64,000 nucleotides of DNA from Dryocola sp036489025 (GTDB taxonomy: Bacteria; Pseudomonadota; Gammaproteobacteria; Enterobacterales; Enterobacteriaceae): the NCBI GenBank assembly GCA_036489025.1, contig DASXGN010000005.1, forward strand, positions 1-64,000, read 5' to 3'. Below, in pieces: positions 51,855 through 61,446 of this stretch (its first letter is position 1; every line of letters begins with the position of its first letter). The position numbers were made by a program, and so were the translations under genes. The notes under the pieces were generated by a model. That model worked only from the letters and a program-made list of their open reading frames with translations, had not been told where the DNA came from and ran no database searches.

Positions 51855-52757
51855 ATGAAACAGAATCTCCGGGGCGTCATGCCCGCGCTGCTCACTCCGT
51901 TTACCGCACAACAGAAGATTGATAGCGAAAGCCTGCGCCGCCTGGTGCGTTTCAACATAGACCAGGGCGTGGACGGTCTGTACGTCGGAGGCTCAACCGG
52001 CGAGGCATTTTTGCAAAGTACCCAGGAACGTGAGCAGGTGCTTGAAATTGTCGCTGAGGAAGCAAAAGGTCTGGTCACGCTGATTGCCCACGTCGGTGGG
52101 ATCAGCACCCATGAAAGCCAGGTGCTGGCCGTGGCCGCGCATCGCTACGGGTTCGATGCCGTCTCCGCCGTGACGCCGTTCTACTATCCTTTCAGCTTTA
52201 ATGAACATTGCGATCACTACCGCGCGGTGATTGGCGAATCCGGCGGCCTGCCGATGGTGGTCTATAACATCCCCGCTCTGAGCGGGGTGAAGCTAAACCT
52301 GGAACAGATCAATACGCTGATTTCCCTGCCGGGCGTAGGCGCGCTGAAACAAACCTCGGGCGATCTCTACGAAATGGAAAAAATTCGCCGTGCGCATCCC
52401 GATCTCGTGCTCTACAACGGCTATGACGAAATCTTTGCTTCCGGCCTGCTGGCCGGTGCGGACGGTGGGATCGGCAGCACTTATAACGTGATGGGCTGGC
52501 GCTACATGGCAATCAAAAAAGCGGTGCAGGAAGGGGACGTGCAGCGTGCGCGACATCTGCAAAGCGAATGTAACAAGGTTATCGACCTGCTGATTAAGGT
52601 GGGCGTCTTCCGCGGGCTGAAAACGATTTTGCACTACATGGATGTTCTTGCCGTGCCGCTCTGCCGCAAGCCGTTTGCACCGGTTGATGAGCAATACCTG
52701 CCCGAGCTTAAAGCCCTGGCCGCCCAGCTTCAGGCGGAGCGCGCCATGCTGCGTTAA
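51855..52757 (+). CDS. nanA: N-acetylneuraminate lyase
   Basis: A class I aldolase (300 aa) splitting sialic acid into ManNAc and pyruvate. It has the pyruvate-carboxylate site GGSTGE (45-50), Tyr137 in VVYNIPAL and the Schiff-base Lys165 in GALKQTSGD, all at the E. coli positions. It is the first structural gene of the nan operon. The ManNAc it releases needs NanK and NanE to enter glycolysis, and neither is encoded here. Confidence 0.97.
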   Translation: MKQNLRGVMPALLTPFTAQQKIDSESLRRLVRFNIDQGVDGLYVGGSTGEAFLQSTQEREQVLEIVAEEAKGLVTLIAHVGGISTHESQVLAVAAHRYGFDAVSAVTPFYYPFSFNEHCDHYRAVIGESGGLPMVVYNIPALSGVKLNLEQINTLISLPGVGALKQTSGDLYEMEKIRRAHPDLVLYNGYDEIFASGLLAGADGGIGSTYNVMGWRYMAIKKAVQEGDVQRARHLQSECNKVIDLLIKVGVFRGLKTILHYMDVLAVPLCRKPFAPVDEQYLPELKALAAQLQAERAMLR

Positions 52758-52858
52758 TCGCTTGCAGCGGTCGTCGACGCCGGTCAGCCGGCATTCCTCT
52801 TTCCTTATCAGACCTAACCAAAGGGCGGGTTGTCGCCAATCCGCGCCGGGAGTGCTTT

Positions 52859-54352
52859 ATGAATAACACTGCCCAACAGATCCCGTGGTACCGACATTTG
52901 ACCAAACCGCAATGGAAGGCGTTTTCGGCGGCATGGATTGGCTACCTGCTGGATGGTTTTGATTTTGTCCTGATTGCGCTGGTCCTGACCGAAATACAAA
53001 GCGAGTTTGGGTTGACCACGGTCCAGGCGGCGAGCCTGATTTCCGCGGCGTTTATCTCCCGCTGGTTTGGCGGCCTGGTGCTAGGCGCAATGGGCGATCG
53101 CTATGGCCGCAGGCTGGCGATGATCGCCAGCATCGTCCTGTTTTCCTGCGGCACGCTGGCCTGCGGCTTTGCGCCGGGCTTCACCACCATGTTCATCGCG
53201 CGGCTGGTAATCGGCATGGGAATGGCCGGGGAATACGGTTCGAGCGCTACCTACGTGATTGAAAGCTGGCCAAAGCATCTGCGCAACAAAGCGAGCGGGT
53301 TCCTGATTTCTGGTTTTTCCGTGGGGGCCGTACTTGCAGCGCAGATATACAGCGTTGTGGTGCCGGTATGGGGCTGGCGAGCGCTGTTTTTCATCGGCAT
53401 TCTGCCTATTATTTTTGCCCTCTGGCTGCGCAAAAATATCCCTGAAGCGGAAGACTGGCAGGAAAGATTTGCCGACAGAAAGCCGGTTAAAACGATGGTG
53501 GATATTCTCTACCGCGGCGAGCATCGATTAATCAACATGGCGCTCACGGTGGTGGTAGCCACAGCACTGTATTTCTGCTTTGCTGGCAACCTCGGTAATG
53601 CCGCTTTGGTCGCCGTACTGGGCTTAATTTGCGCGGCGGTGTTTATCAGTTTTATGGTGCAAAGCAGCGGCAGGCGCTGGCCGACGGGCGTAACGCTGAT
53701 GATCGTCGTGTTCTTCGCCTTCCTCTATTCATGGCCGATTCAGGCCCTGCTGCCAACCTATCTGAAAACGGAACTGCGGTACGATCCTGCGATGGTGGCC
53801 CACATGCTGTTCTTTAGCGGTTTCGGCGCGGCGGTAGGCTGTTGCGTAGGCGGCTTCCTGGGCGACTGGTTAGGCACCAGAAAGGCCTACGTTTACAGCC
53901 TGCTGGTTTCCCAACTGCTGATTATTCCGGTGTTCGCCATCGGCGGCGGCAATATCTGGGGGCTGGGCCTGCTGCTGTTCTTCCAGCAAATGCTGGGGCA
54001 GGGAATTTCAGGCATTCTGCCGAAGCTCATCGGCGGCTATTTTGACACCGAGCAGCGCGCGGCGGGCCTGGGCTTCACCTATAACGTCGGCGCACTCGGT
54101 GGGGCGCTGGCTCCGGTGATCGGCGCGACGATTGCCCAGCGTCTGGATCTCGGGACGGCTCTTGGCTCGCTGTCCTTCAGCCTGACCTTTGTCGTTATCC
54201 TGCTGATTGGCCTGGATATGCCTTCGCGTATTCAGCGCTGGATTCATCCGGATGCGCTGCGCACGCACGATGCGATCGACGGTAAGCCGTTTAGCGGCGC
54301 GGTTCAGCCGGCAGCCAGCAAGCGTAGCCTTGTTCAGAGGGTGGTGAAATGA
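52859..54352 (+). CDS. nanT: Sialic acid:proton symporter NanT
   Basis: An MFS transporter (497 aa) importing N-acetylneuraminate. Like E. coli NanT it has 14 predicted spans, with DGFDFVLIALVLTE in the first span and the loop motif GDRYGRRLAM. It lies 101 bp after nanA without a terminator between them. Its stop overlaps the nanQ start by ATGA. Confidence 0.96.
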   Translation: MNNTAQQIPWYRHLTKPQWKAFSAAWIGYLLDGFDFVLIALVLTEIQSEFGLTTVQAASLISAAFISRWFGGLVLGAMGDRYGRRLAMIASIVLFSCGTLACGFAPGFTTMFIARLVIGMGMAGEYGSSATYVIESWPKHLRNKASGFLISGFSVGAVLAAQIYSVVVPVWGWRALFFIGILPIIFALWLRKNIPEAEDWQERFADRKPVKTMVDILYRGEHRLINMALTVVVATALYFCFAGNLGNAALVAVLGLICAAVFISFMVQSSGRRWPTGVTLMIVVFFAFLYSWPIQALLPTYLKTELRYDPAMVAHMLFFSGFGAAVGCCVGGFLGDWLGTRKAYVYSLLVSQLLIIPVFAIGGGNIWGLGLLLFFQQMLGQGISGILPKLIGGYFDTEQRAAGLGFTYNVGALGGALAPVIGATIAQRLDLGTALGSLSFSLTFVVILLIGLDMPSRIQRWIHPDALRTHDAIDGKPFSGAVQPAASKRSLVQRVVK

Positions 54353-54816
54353 TTACCGGAGACAGCCGCTGCGCCGAGTTCGCCGGGCTACCGGCGGTGA
54401 TGGTTAACGCTATTCGCCTTGCCCTGGCAGAAAAGCCACATTTGAAAGCCTCAGGGAGCTATCCGCTAGAGGGCGATAAGCTCTTTATGAACGTCATGCA
54501 GTTTGCCACCGGCCTCGCGCAGGATAAAAAAGCCGAACAGCACAGGGATTACATTGATATTCAGATCCTTCTGGAAGGGCGCGAGAGGATCTTCTACGGA
54601 GCCTACGAAAGCGCCCGCGATTGTGAAGAATGGCACGGGGAGGAGGACTACCAGCTGTGCAGGCAAATTGAAAACGAGCAGACGCTGGCATTGCAGCCGG
54701 GGATGTTCGCCGTCTTTATGCCGCTGGAGCCGCATAAACCGGGCTGCCAGGTGAGCCAGCCGGAAGAAATTAAAAAGGTGGTCATTAAGCTGCACCGCAG
54801 CCTGCTGGAAGCATAA
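54349..54816 (+). CDS. nanQ: N-acetylneuraminate anomerase NanQ (YhcH family)
   Basis: A 155-aa YhcH/YjgK/YiaL-type beta-barrel protein that speeds conversion of alpha- to beta-sialic acid anomers, feeding NanA. Metal-ligand-like blocks EQHRDYIDIQ, MFAVFMPLEPHKPGC and VVIKLH are present. The 4-base overlap with nanT shows tight coupling; in E. coli nanE and nanK lie between these two genes. It is followed by a terminator. Confidence 0.94.
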   Translation: MITGDSRCAEFAGLPAVMVNAIRLALAEKPHLKASGSYPLEGDKLFMNVMQFATGLAQDKKAEQHRDYIDIQILLEGRERIFYGAYESARDCEEWHGEEDYQLCRQIENEQTLALQPGMFAVFMPLEPHKPGCQVSQPEEIKKVVIKLHRSLLEA

Positions 54817-54825
54817 AGGCAGACG

Positions 54826-54863
54826 TAAAAAAGCCCGGAGGTTTTAACGCCTCCGGGCTTTTA
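54826..54863. terminator. Bidirectional terminator between nanQ and gltD
   Basis: The long stem aaaagcccggaggt-ttt-aacgcctccgggctttt has A and T runs on its two sides and lies between convergent genes. Confidence 0.92.
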
Positions 54864-54879
54864 CCATCTTACTGGGCCA

Positions 54880-56298
54880 TTACACTTCGAGGAAGTTCAG
54901 GATGCCGTCAGCCGCTTTGCGGCCTTCTGCAATCGCCGTCACGACCAGGTCAGAGCCGCGCACCGCGTCGCCGCCTGCGAAGATTTTCGGGTTGCTGGTC
55001 TGGAACGCGTTTTCGCTGCCTTCCGGGGCGATAATGCGGCCCTGGCTGTCCAGCTCCACGCTGTGTTTTTCCAGCCATTGCATGCTGTGCGGGCGGAAAC
55101 CAAACGCCATCACCACCGCATCGGCAGGGACTACGTGTTCAGAACCGGCGATGATTTCCGGCCGACGGCGGCCGTTGGCATCAGGCGCACCCAGCTCGGT
55201 GCGGGCAAACTTCACGCCGGACACTCTGCCGTTCGCATTGATTTCAACGCCGAGCGGCTGCGCGTTGAACTGGAATTCCACGCCTTCTTCGCGCGCGTTT
55301 TTAACTTCGCGTTTGGAGCCCGGCATGTTCTCTTCGTCACGGCGATAGGCACAGATAACGTGCGTTGCCCCCTGACGAACCGAAGTCCGCACGCAGTCCA
55401 TCGCGGTGTCGCCGCCGCCCAGAACTACCACGCGTTTGCCTGCCATATTCACATACGGCTCTTCGGCAGAATCCCCGAAGCCCATAATCTGCTTGGTGTT
55501 GGCGATGAGGAAGGGCAGCGCGTCAAAGACGCCCGGCGCGTCTTCATTCTCTAAACCACCGCGCATGGACTGGTAAGTACCCACGCCCAGGAACACGGAG
55601 TCGAACTCGCTCAGCAGGTCGTCGATCTGTACGTCGCGGCCCACTTCGGTATTGAGCCTGAACTCAATGCCCATGCCGCTGAAGATTTCGCGACGCTTGG
55701 TCATGACTTCTTTTTCCAGCTTGAACGCCGGAATACCGAAGGTCAGCAGGCCGCCGATTTCTGGATGACGGTCATAAACAACCGCCTTCACGCCGTTACG
55801 CGCCAGCACGTCCGCACAGGCCAGCCCCGCAGGGCCCGCGCCGATAATCGCCACGCGCTTACCGGTTTGTTTGACGCCGGTCAGGTCTGGCTTCCAGCCC
55901 ATCTCAATCGCTTTATCGTTGATGTAGCGCTCGATGTTGCCGATGGTGACCGCGCCAAACTCGTCGTTCAGCGTACAGGAACCTTCGCACAGGCGATCCT
56001 GCGGACAAACGCGGCCGCACACTTCCGGTAGGCTGTTTGTCTGATGTGACAGTTCAGCCGCTTCAATAATGCGCCCTTCGTTAGCCAGCTTCAGCCAGTT
56101 GGGGATGTAGTTGTGAACCGGACATTTCCACTCGCAGTAAGGATTGCCGCAGGACAGACAGCGATCTGCCTGCGCTTTAGCCTGGCCTTCTGAGAACGGC
56201 TCGTAAATTTCCACAAATTCAATTTTACGGATCTTCAGCGGTTTCTTTGGCGGATCAACGCGCTGCAGGTCGATAAATTGATATACGTTTTGACTCAT
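54880..56298 (-). CDS. gltD: Glutamate synthase small subunit
   Basis: The NADPH-oxidising beta subunit (472 aa) of glutamate synthase. The N-terminal cysteine clusters, from Cys47, 50, 55 and 59 (CLSCGNPYCEWKC) and a second set near CGRVCPQDRLC, hold 4Fe-4S centres. An FAD loop GAGPAGLACADVLARNG and an NADPH loop GGGDTAMDCVRT follow. It passes electrons to GltB and lies 9 bp after gltB. No gltF follows here. Confidence 0.98.
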   Translation of the reverse strand: MSQNVYQFIDLQRVDPPKKPLKIRKIEFVEIYEPFSEGQAKAQADRCLSCGNPYCEWKCPVHNYIPNWLKLANEGRIIEAAELSHQTNSLPEVCGRVCPQDRLCEGSCTLNDEFGAVTIGNIERYINDKAIEMGWKPDLTGVKQTGKRVAIIGAGPAGLACADVLARNGVKAVVYDRHPEIGGLLTFGIPAFKLEKEVMTKRREIFSGMGIEFRLNTEVGRDVQIDDLLSEFDSVFLGVGTYQSMRGGLENEDAPGVFDALPFLIANTKQIMGFGDSAEEPYVNMAGKRVVVLGGGDTAMDCVRTSVRQGATHVICAYRRDEENMPGSKREVKNAREEGVEFQFNAQPLGVEINANGRVSGVKFARTELGAPDANGRRRPEIIAGSEHVVPADAVVMAFGFRPHSMQWLEKHSVELDSQGRIIAPEGSENAFQTSNPKIFAGGDAVRGSDLVVTAIAEGRKAADGILNFLEV

Positions 56299-56307
56299 CG
56301 TGACCTC

Positions 56308-59300
56308 TTACTGCGCCTGAACCCGCAGCTCGGCTGCAGAACGACTACGGTGACCCAACAATGCTTTGACATCACTGGACTTCGGTTTAACCAACGTGAA
56401 TTTCGCCGCAAAGGCTGGCCAGTTAGCGAGAATCTCTTCGCCGCGCTGGGAGCCCGTCAGCTGCACATGCTCGGTAATCATGCCGCGCAGATGCTCTTCG
56501 TGGATGGCCAGTTCTTCAACGCTGAGTAACTCAACCAGCTCGGGGTTCACGCGCTTGCGGAAATCGCCGTCTTCATCAAGCACGTAGGCGAAGCCGCCCG
56601 TCATGCCCGCGCCGAAGTTAACGCCGGTTTTGCCAATGACGCAGACGATGCCGCCGGTCATGTATTCACAGCCGTTATCGCCAATCCCCTCAACAACGGT
56701 GATTGCGCCTGAGTTACGTACCGCAAAGCGTTCGCCCGCGCGGCCTGCGGCATACAGCTTGCCGCCGGTTGCGCCGTACAGGCAGGTGTTGCCGATGATG
56801 GTCGCTTCATGGCTGCGGAAGGCGGAGCCCACCGGAGGACGCAGGGAGATTAACCCGCCCGCCATGCCTTTGCCGACGTAATCGTTGGCGTCGCCGGTCA
56901 GATGCAGCTCGACGCCACCGGCATTCCAGACGCCGAAGCTCTGGCCTGCGGTCCCGCTGAAGTGAGCTTTAATCGGGTCTGCTGCCAGCCCCTGGTCGCC
57001 GTTATGCTGCGCGATATAGCCGGACAGCATTGCCCCCACTGAACGGTCGGTGTTGCGGATATCAAACCAGAACGTTTTGCTCTGTTTATCGTCCACGTAC
57101 TGCTTAGCCTGGGCTAGCAGCTGCGCGTTCAGGTCGCCTTTATCGAACGGCGGGTTATGTTCGGTACAGTAAACCGCTTTGCCCGGCATAGGTTCAGCCG
57201 TTTTCAGCAGGTTCGACAGATCCAGGTTCTGCTGTTTAGCGGTGAAGCCGTCCAGCTCTTTAAGCAGGTCGGTGCGGCCAATCAGGTCGACCAGCCGCTT
57301 CACGCCCAGCTGCGCCATGAGCTCACGCGTTTCGCGAGCGATGAAATCAAAGTAGTTGGTCACGCGGAACGGCAGGCCGTGGTAATGGTTCTTACGCAGC
57401 TTCTCGTCCTGGGTTGCCACGCCCGTTGCACAGTTGTTCAGGTGACAAATTCGCAGGTATTTACAGCCCAGCGCGACCATTGGACCGGTGCCGAAGCCGA
57501 AGCTTTCCGCGCCAAGAATCGCCGCTTTGATGATGTCGAGGCCGGTTTTCAGACCGCCGTCCACCTGCAAGCGAATTTTATGACGCAGGCCGTTAGCAAC
57601 CAGCGCCTGCTGCGTTTCGACCAGGCCCAGCTCCCACGGACAGCCCGCATACTTCACGGAGGACAGAGGGCTTGCGCCCGTGCCGCCGTCGTAACCGGCA
57701 ATGGTAATCAGGTCCGCATAGGCTTTTGCCACGCCGGTGGCGATGGTGCCTACCCCTGGTTCGGAAACCAGCTTGACGGAAATCATCGCCTTTGGATTGA
57801 CCTGCTTAAGATCGAAAATCAGCTGCGCCAAATCTTCAATCGAATAGATATCGTGATGCGGCGGAGGTGAAATCAGCGTCACGCCCGGCACGGAATAACG
57901 CAGCTTGGCGATATACGGCGTGACTTTATCGCCCGGCAGCTGGCCGCCTTCGCCAGGCTTCGCGCCCTGAGCAACTTTGATCTGAATAACGTCGGCGTTA
58001 ACCAGGTAAGCTGGCGTGACGCCGAAGCGGCCGGAAGCAACCTGCTTGATGCGGGAGACTTTATTGGTGCCGTAGCGCGCCGGGTCTTCGCCGCCTTCGC
58101 CGGAGTTGGAATTCCCGCCGATGCTGTTCATTGCTTCAGCCAGAGACTCGTGCGCCTCGGGGCTTAATGCGCCGATGGACATGGCCGCGGTGTCAAAACG
58201 TTTGAACAGTTCGGTCGCCGGTTCAACGTCCTCAATGCGGATGGTTTCGCCCTGTGGGCTGAGCGCGAGCATATCGCGCAGCGTCGCCACCGGGCGCTCG
58301 TTCACCAGCTTCGCGTAGTCCTGATAGTCTTTGTACTCGCCGCTTTGAACTGCTTTTTGCAGCGTTTGCACCACGTCCGGGTTGTAAGCGTGATATTCGC
58401 CGCCGTGAACAAACTTCAGCTGTCCGCCCTGATCCAGCGGCTTGCGAACCAGCCACGCGCGTTTGGACAGGTTCAGCAGATCCTGCTGGAAGTCGTTGAA
58501 GCCCGCGCCGCCGATGCGGCTGACCACGCCCTGGAAGCACAGCTCGGACACTTCTTTGTGCAGGCCAACGGCTTCAAACAGCTTGGAGCAACGGTAGGAG
58601 GCGATAGTCGAGATGCCCATTTTGGACATGATCTTGTACAGCCCTTTGTTGATGCCGTTGCGGTAGTTCTGCATCACGGTGCGGTAGTTTTTCTCCAGCG
58701 CGCCGGTATCGACGAGGCGTGCCAGCGATTCGTACGCCAGATACGGATAGATTGCCGTGGCACCAAAGCCCAAAAGAACCGCAAAGTGGTGCGGATCGCG
58801 GGCGCTGGCGGTTTCGACGATGATGTTGGCGTCGCAGCGCAGGCTCTTCTCAACGAGACGAGTCTGGATGGCGCCAACCGCCATCGGGGCCGGAACCGGC
58901 AGGCGATTCTTGGCGATGTTGCGGTCGGAAAGCACCAGCAGGACGGTGCCGTTACGCACCATACGCTCGGCTTCGTCGCACAGCGCGCTGACGGTTTCAT
59001 GCAGCGATTTTTCTGTCACATCGTAGGTGATGTCCAGCGTATCGGCGCGGTAATACTCTTCGTCCAGGCTGGTCAACTGCTGGAAATCAGACCACAGCAG
59101 AATCGGCGATTTAAAGCTCAGGCGGTGCGCCTGGCCTTCGGCCTCGCAGAAGACGTTCATCTCGCGGCCAATGCTGGTTGCCAGCGACATGACGTGCGCT
59201 TCACGCAGCGGATCGATTGGCGGGTTGGTTACCTGCGCAAACTGCTGACGGAAGTAATCGTAAATAATGCGCGGCTGGCTGGAGAGCACGGCGAACGGCG

Positions 59301-60765
59301 TGTCATCGCCCATCGAGCCGACCGCTTCCTGGCCGTTTTCACCCAGCACGCGCAGGATGGAATCCAGCTCTTCGCTGCTGTAGTTAAACTGCTTCTGGTA
59401 GCTGGCAAGCGTGTCGTCGTCGAGCTCGCGGGTGCCGACTTTTTCGTCCGGCAGGTCTTCAAACGGCACCAGGCGGCGAACGTTGTTCTCCATCCACTCT
59501 TTGTACGGATGGCGGCTTTTCAGCTCTTCATCCGTTTCCGCAGAGTGCAGGATACGCCCAACGCGGGTGTCGATAACCATCAGCTCGCCCGGACCCACGC
59601 GGCCCTTCTCGACGACTTCATCCGGCTGGTAATCCCAGATGCCGACTTCGGAGGCGCAGGTGATGAGTTTGTCTTTTGTTATCACGTAGCGGGCAGGGCG
59701 CAGGCCGTTGCGGTCCAGGTTACAGGCGGCAAAGCGCCCGTCGGACATGACGATCCCCGCCGGGCCGTCCCACGGCTCCATGTGCATGGAGTTAAAGTCA
59801 AAGAAGGCGCGCAGCTCCGGGTCCATGTTCGGGTTGTTCTGCCAGGCTGGCGGAACCAGCAGGCGCATGGCGCGAACGATGTCCATCCCGCCCGCCAGCA
59901 GCAGCTCGAGCATGTTATCCAGCGAACTGGAGTCAGAGCCGGTCTCGTTAACGAATGGCGCAGCAGACTGCAAATCCGGGATTAACGGAGTCTGGAATTT
60001 ATAGGTACGCGCGCGCGCCCATTGACGGTTGCCGGTGATGGTGTTGATTTCACCGTTGTGCGCCAGATAGCGGAACGGCTGGGCCAAAGGCCAGCGTGGC
60101 ACGGTGTTGGTGGAGAAGCGCTGGTGGAACAGGCAGATGGCCGATTCCAGACGCAGGTCCGCCAGGTCCAGGTAAAAGCGTGGCAAATCTGCCGGCATAC
60201 ACAGACCTTTATAGATGTTCACCAGGTTCGAGAGGCTACAGACGTAGAAGTCTTTATCCTGGATGCGTTTCTCGATGCGGCGACGGGCGATAAACAGGCG
60301 ACGCTCCATATCGCGCGGACGCCAGCCGGCCGGGGCATTGACAAAAATTTGTTCGATGCGAGGCTTTGAGGAGAGGGCGATTTCACCGAGCACGTCTTCA
60401 TTGGTTGGCACTTCGCGCCAGCCAACAATCGACAGGGTTTCGTTTTGCAGCTCTTCTTCGACAATGCGGCGGCTCGCTTCGGCAAGCACCGGGTCCTTGC
60501 TCAGGAAAATCATGCCGACGGCGTAGTTTTTCGCTAAGCGCCAGCCGCGCTCTTCCGCCACGATACGGAAGAAACGGTCAGGTTTTTGCAGCAGCAGGCC
60601 GCAGCCGTCGCCGGTTTTACCATCGGCGAGGATTGCTCCACGGTGCTGCATTCGGGCCAGTGCGTGAATAGCAGTACGCACTACCTTGTGGCTAGGTTCG
60701 CCTTCTATGTGGGCGATCAGGCCGAAACCACAGTTATCCTTCTCAAGGGATTTATCGTACAACAT
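56308..60765 (-). CDS. gltB: Glutamate synthase large subunit
   Basis: The catalytic alpha subunit (1485 aa) making two glutamates from glutamine and 2-oxoglutarate. It has an 11-residue propeptide (MLYDKSLEKDN) removed to expose nucleophile Cys12 of the amidotransferase domain. A central domain and an FMN synthase domain (GGNSNSGEGGEDPARYG, TIAGYDGGTGASPLSSVKYAG) follow, then the 3Fe-4S cysteines in CHLNNCATGVATQ and a C-terminal beta-helix. The start has a GGGAGG ribosome site. With GltD it forms the low-ammonia assimilation route. Confidence 0.98.
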   Translation of the reverse strand: MLYDKSLEKDNCGFGLIAHIEGEPSHKVVRTAIHALARMQHRGAILADGKTGDGCGLLLQKPDRFFRIVAEERGWRLAKNYAVGMIFLSKDPVLAEASRRIVEEELQNETLSIVGWREVPTNEDVLGEIALSSKPRIEQIFVNAPAGWRPRDMERRLFIARRRIEKRIQDKDFYVCSLSNLVNIYKGLCMPADLPRFYLDLADLRLESAICLFHQRFSTNTVPRWPLAQPFRYLAHNGEINTITGNRQWARARTYKFQTPLIPDLQSAAPFVNETGSDSSSLDNMLELLLAGGMDIVRAMRLLVPPAWQNNPNMDPELRAFFDFNSMHMEPWDGPAGIVMSDGRFAACNLDRNGLRPARYVITKDKLITCASEVGIWDYQPDEVVEKGRVGPGELMVIDTRVGRILHSAETDEELKSRHPYKEWMENNVRRLVPFEDLPDEKVGTRELDDDTLASYQKQFNYSSEELDSILRVLGENGQEAVGSMGDDTPFAVLSSQPRIIYDYFRQQFAQVTNPPIDPLREAHVMSLATSIGREMNVFCEAEGQAHRLSFKSPILLWSDFQQLTSLDEEYYRADTLDITYDVTEKSLHETVSALCDEAERMVRNGTVLLVLSDRNIAKNRLPVPAPMAVGAIQTRLVEKSLRCDANIIVETASARDPHHFAVLLGFGATAIYPYLAYESLARLVDTGALEKNYRTVMQNYRNGINKGLYKIMSKMGISTIASYRCSKLFEAVGLHKEVSELCFQGVVSRIGGAGFNDFQQDLLNLSKRAWLVRKPLDQGGQLKFVHGGEYHAYNPDVVQTLQKAVQSGEYKDYQDYAKLVNERPVATLRDMLALSPQGETIRIEDVEPATELFKRFDTAAMSIGALSPEAHESLAEAMNSIGGNSNSGEGGEDPARYGTNKVSRIKQVASGRFGVTPAYLVNADVIQIKVAQGAKPGEGGQLPGDKVTPYIAKLRYSVPGVTLISPPPHHDIYSIEDLAQLIFDLKQVNPKAMISVKLVSEPGVGTIATGVAKAYADLITIAGYDGGTGASPLSSVKYAGCPWELGLVETQQALVANGLRHKIRLQVDGGLKTGLDIIKAAILGAESFGFGTGPMVALGCKYLRICHLNNCATGVATQDEKLRKNHYHGLPFRVTNYFDFIARETRELMAQLGVKRLVDLIGRTDLLKELDGFTAKQQNLDLSNLLKTAEPMPGKAVYCTEHNPPFDKGDLNAQLLAQAKQYVDDKQSKTFWFDIRNTDRSVGAMLSGYIAQHNGDQGLAADPIKAHFSGTAGQSFGVWNAGGVELHLTGDANDYVGKGMAGGLISLRPPVGSAFRSHEATIIGNTCLYGATGGKLYAAGRAGERFAVRNSGAITVVEGIGDNGCEYMTGGIVCVIGKTGVNFGAGMTGGFAYVLDEDGDFRKRVNPELVELLSVEELAIHEEHLRGMITEHVQLTGSQRGEEILANWPAFAAKFTLVKPKSSDVKALLGHRSRSAAELRVQAQ

Positions 60766-61446
60766 ATCAGTGAACCTCCCCAGGCTCTACGTGATTCCCG
60801 ATACCGATTGCGTCCAGACGCAGCAAGGGCATGGCGACGGGGTTTGCGTATCTACGCTTGCCTCGCGTGTCGCCCTCTTAATGTCTAACGCATCCGGTTG
60901 CACAAGTGTTGAGGACTTGCTTTAGAGGGAATCTAAATTACTGCATAAATATGATGGGCACAGAACCCATCCAGAAAGCTTCCAGCGGATTTCCAAGTTA
61001 TCGGGAAAGCGTACACAGGTCAAATGTCATTCTTATTTATACGTAATTGTGCTAAATGATATTCATGTTGATGATAAATAATGATTTTTTGTCTTTTTTA
61101 TTACAATTGGACGGGCGTGGAACGTGACGGGATATGTGATCTCTCTCACTGTCTGCAAGGCTGCAAAATTCCAGACCATGCTGGCCTTGCTGATATTGCT
61201 AGCATGATATGCTGCCGTAGGTCGGGAGAGTGCAGCATGACACTGTTTTTCACCCTGCGTCATATTCTTTAAACAAAGGGTGGCAACATAAGGAAAAGTA
61301 ATCATCTGTGCTGTGCGTAAAATTGCACTTATTGTGAATGGATATTCAATAGCTAAAGCTGCGCCAGTGCGATTGATCCAGGTCATCGCCGACGAGAGCA
61401 GAAAGTGGCAGTCTTAGACCCCTTTTTCGGGCCGGCCCATCAGATT
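60766..61446. promoter_or_regulatory. gltB-yhcC divergent control region
   Basis: A 681-bp gap with no convincing gene. It should hold the gltBD and yhcC promoters. A weak gltB promoter candidate on the minus strand is TTGACC (plus 61018-61023), 17 bp, TAACTT (plus 60995-61000). The stretch 61021-61110 is strongly AT-rich, suiting the Lrp and IHF control known for E. coli gltBD. Small frames here (for example at 61081-61272) look random. Confidence 0.45.
61132..61153. promoter_or_regulatory. CRP site in the gltB-yhcC region
   Basis: TGTGA-tctctc-TCACT (61135-61150) matches nine of ten core CRP bases. CRP binding upstream of gltBD is known in E. coli. It lies about 370 bp before gltB and 300 bp before yhcC, so which gene it serves is open. 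Confidence 0.6.

Noticed and set aside
58345..59985. 546-codon plus-strand frame opposite gltB
   Set aside because: Antisense to gltB, which is conserved along its whole length; the translation shows no domain pattern.
61063..61386. Small frames of 107 (minus) and 63 (plus) codons in the gltB-yhcC gap
   Set aside because: No ribosome site, no recognisable motif, and they overlap each other and the CRP site; the region reads as regulatory DNA.
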